DNA of 64,000 nucleotides, taken from contig JAEHOE010000002.1 in NCBI GenBank assembly GCA_016858145.1, positions 992,001-1,056,000 on the forward strand, in the 5' to 3' direction. How positions within the stretch are numbered: the stretch's first letter is position 1; every line of letters begins with the position of its first letter. A program made the translations under genes and the position numbers. Below the pieces are notes generated by a model. That model was not told the origin of the DNA. It worked only from the letters and a program-made list of their open reading frames with translations, and made no database searches. Below are positions 63,521 through 64,000 of the stretch, piece by piece. Source of the stretch: Edaphochlamys debaryana. Lineage: Eukaryota > Chlorophyta > Chlorophyceae > Chlamydomonadales.

Positions 63521-64000
63521 CTGGGGGAGAGCACATCTCCTGCACAGGAATGGCGAGGGCAGGAGGCAACACAGAGTGTGAGCGACATGCGCAGGAGCTC
63601 TATATGTCGACGGGATGCATCAAGCGTGAGCGTGTGCCAGCGAGTTCGTGCGCGGCGTGCAGGATCACCGAGGATGAACCGTCGCGAGCGACGGCCGGGC
63701 CACAAGGGGTACAGCACGCTGAGAGCTATCCTATACACTAATAATGTTACGGAAGACATGTGCGTGCCGGAGCCGCAAGGAACTGAGTGCTCGGCTGCCT
63801 TCACGGACGGCGGCATGTTTACTACAGAGCGCAAGTTACTCCGCGGAGGTACTCCGAAGGGCCTTCAAGTAATAGGTGCATATGTTCTAAGCATTTGGGG
63901 GGCAGGCTTGCGGGAAGAGCCGGCTTCGCCGCAAGTGCGCGCTTGCATGCTTCTTTCGCGAGAGGCCTCTCCACGCCCCGCAAACTAGCGCAAGCGAATG
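63521..64000. other. Right edge, probably upstream part of the kinase-like gene
   Basis: This should contain earlier exon(s) or the promoter of the minus-strand kinase-like gene. A frame with an ATG near 63762 (MSSVTLLVYRIALS, then Arg-rich) is the only candidate I see, and it cannot be joined with confidence. Confidence 0.3.

Noticed and set aside
63439..63834. 131-codon minus-strand frame at the right edge
   Set aside because: It is in a different frame from the membrane exon at 63520-63362 and cannot be joined to it with a clear donor; kept only as a possible upstream region.

Overview
The window is nuclear DNA of a green alga, most likely a volvocalean/chlamydomonadalean chlorophyte. The support is a very high GC content, genes cut into many short exons with GTGAGT/GTGGGT donors and CAG acceptors, Ala/Gly/Pro-rich coding sequence, a (Ser)Pro-rich cell-wall-type membrane protein, a long MYND-finger gene of the kind abundant in these algae, and TGTAA polyadenylation signals in some 3' flanks. 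The species cannot be named from the sequence alone. All coding features are single-gene transcription units; coordinates span first to last recognised coding base and exon lists are in the evidence.

Left third (1-26.2 kb). The left edge carries the C-terminal end of a LINE-type reverse transcriptase. Next come two copies of one promoter/5' gene region on the minus strand: an intact hydroxyproline-rich, single-pass membrane protein gene (3981-7667), and a broken partial copy of its 5' half placed downstream of it (797-2385). Reading rightwards on the plus strand are an IGHMBP2/SMUBP-2-type superfamily 1 helicase, a MYND-finger gene with two in-frame stops and a frameshift, RUVBL2 (Reptin), and a BIG BROTHER-type RING-H2 ubiquitin ligase.

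Middle (26.2-46.3 kb). A repeat-rich spacer is followed by minus-strand genes: a secreted Reeler-domain-like protein, a membrane RING ligase with an unusually long insertion inside its RING, and the splicing factor BUD31 with an extra C-terminal tail. BUD31 faces a plus-strand coiled-coil protein across a 448-bp shared promoter region. Next is a nuclear protein with a homeodomain-like segment. Its promoter and first exon are repeated 4.6 kb further on, beyond the gene.

Right third (46.3-64 kb). A minus-strand IPI1/TEX10-type ribosome-biogenesis gene diverges from a long plus-strand receptor-like kinase (15 exons). This kinase converges on a minus-strand membrane protein with a divergent kinase-like domain, which is probably incomplete at its 5' end.

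Most genes are housekeeping (RNA helicase, AAA+ chaperone, spliceosome, 60S assembly) or concern the cell surface and ubiquitin (Pro-rich membrane protein, Reeler protein, receptor kinase, kinase-like membrane protein, two RING ligases). Neighbours show no operon-like functional coupling. I found no tRNA, rRNA, CRISPR array or prokaryotic-type system. The most unusual signals are the two gene-head duplications, the decaying MYND gene, a family of short TTCTGGCT hairpins, and several departures from normal protein architecture.
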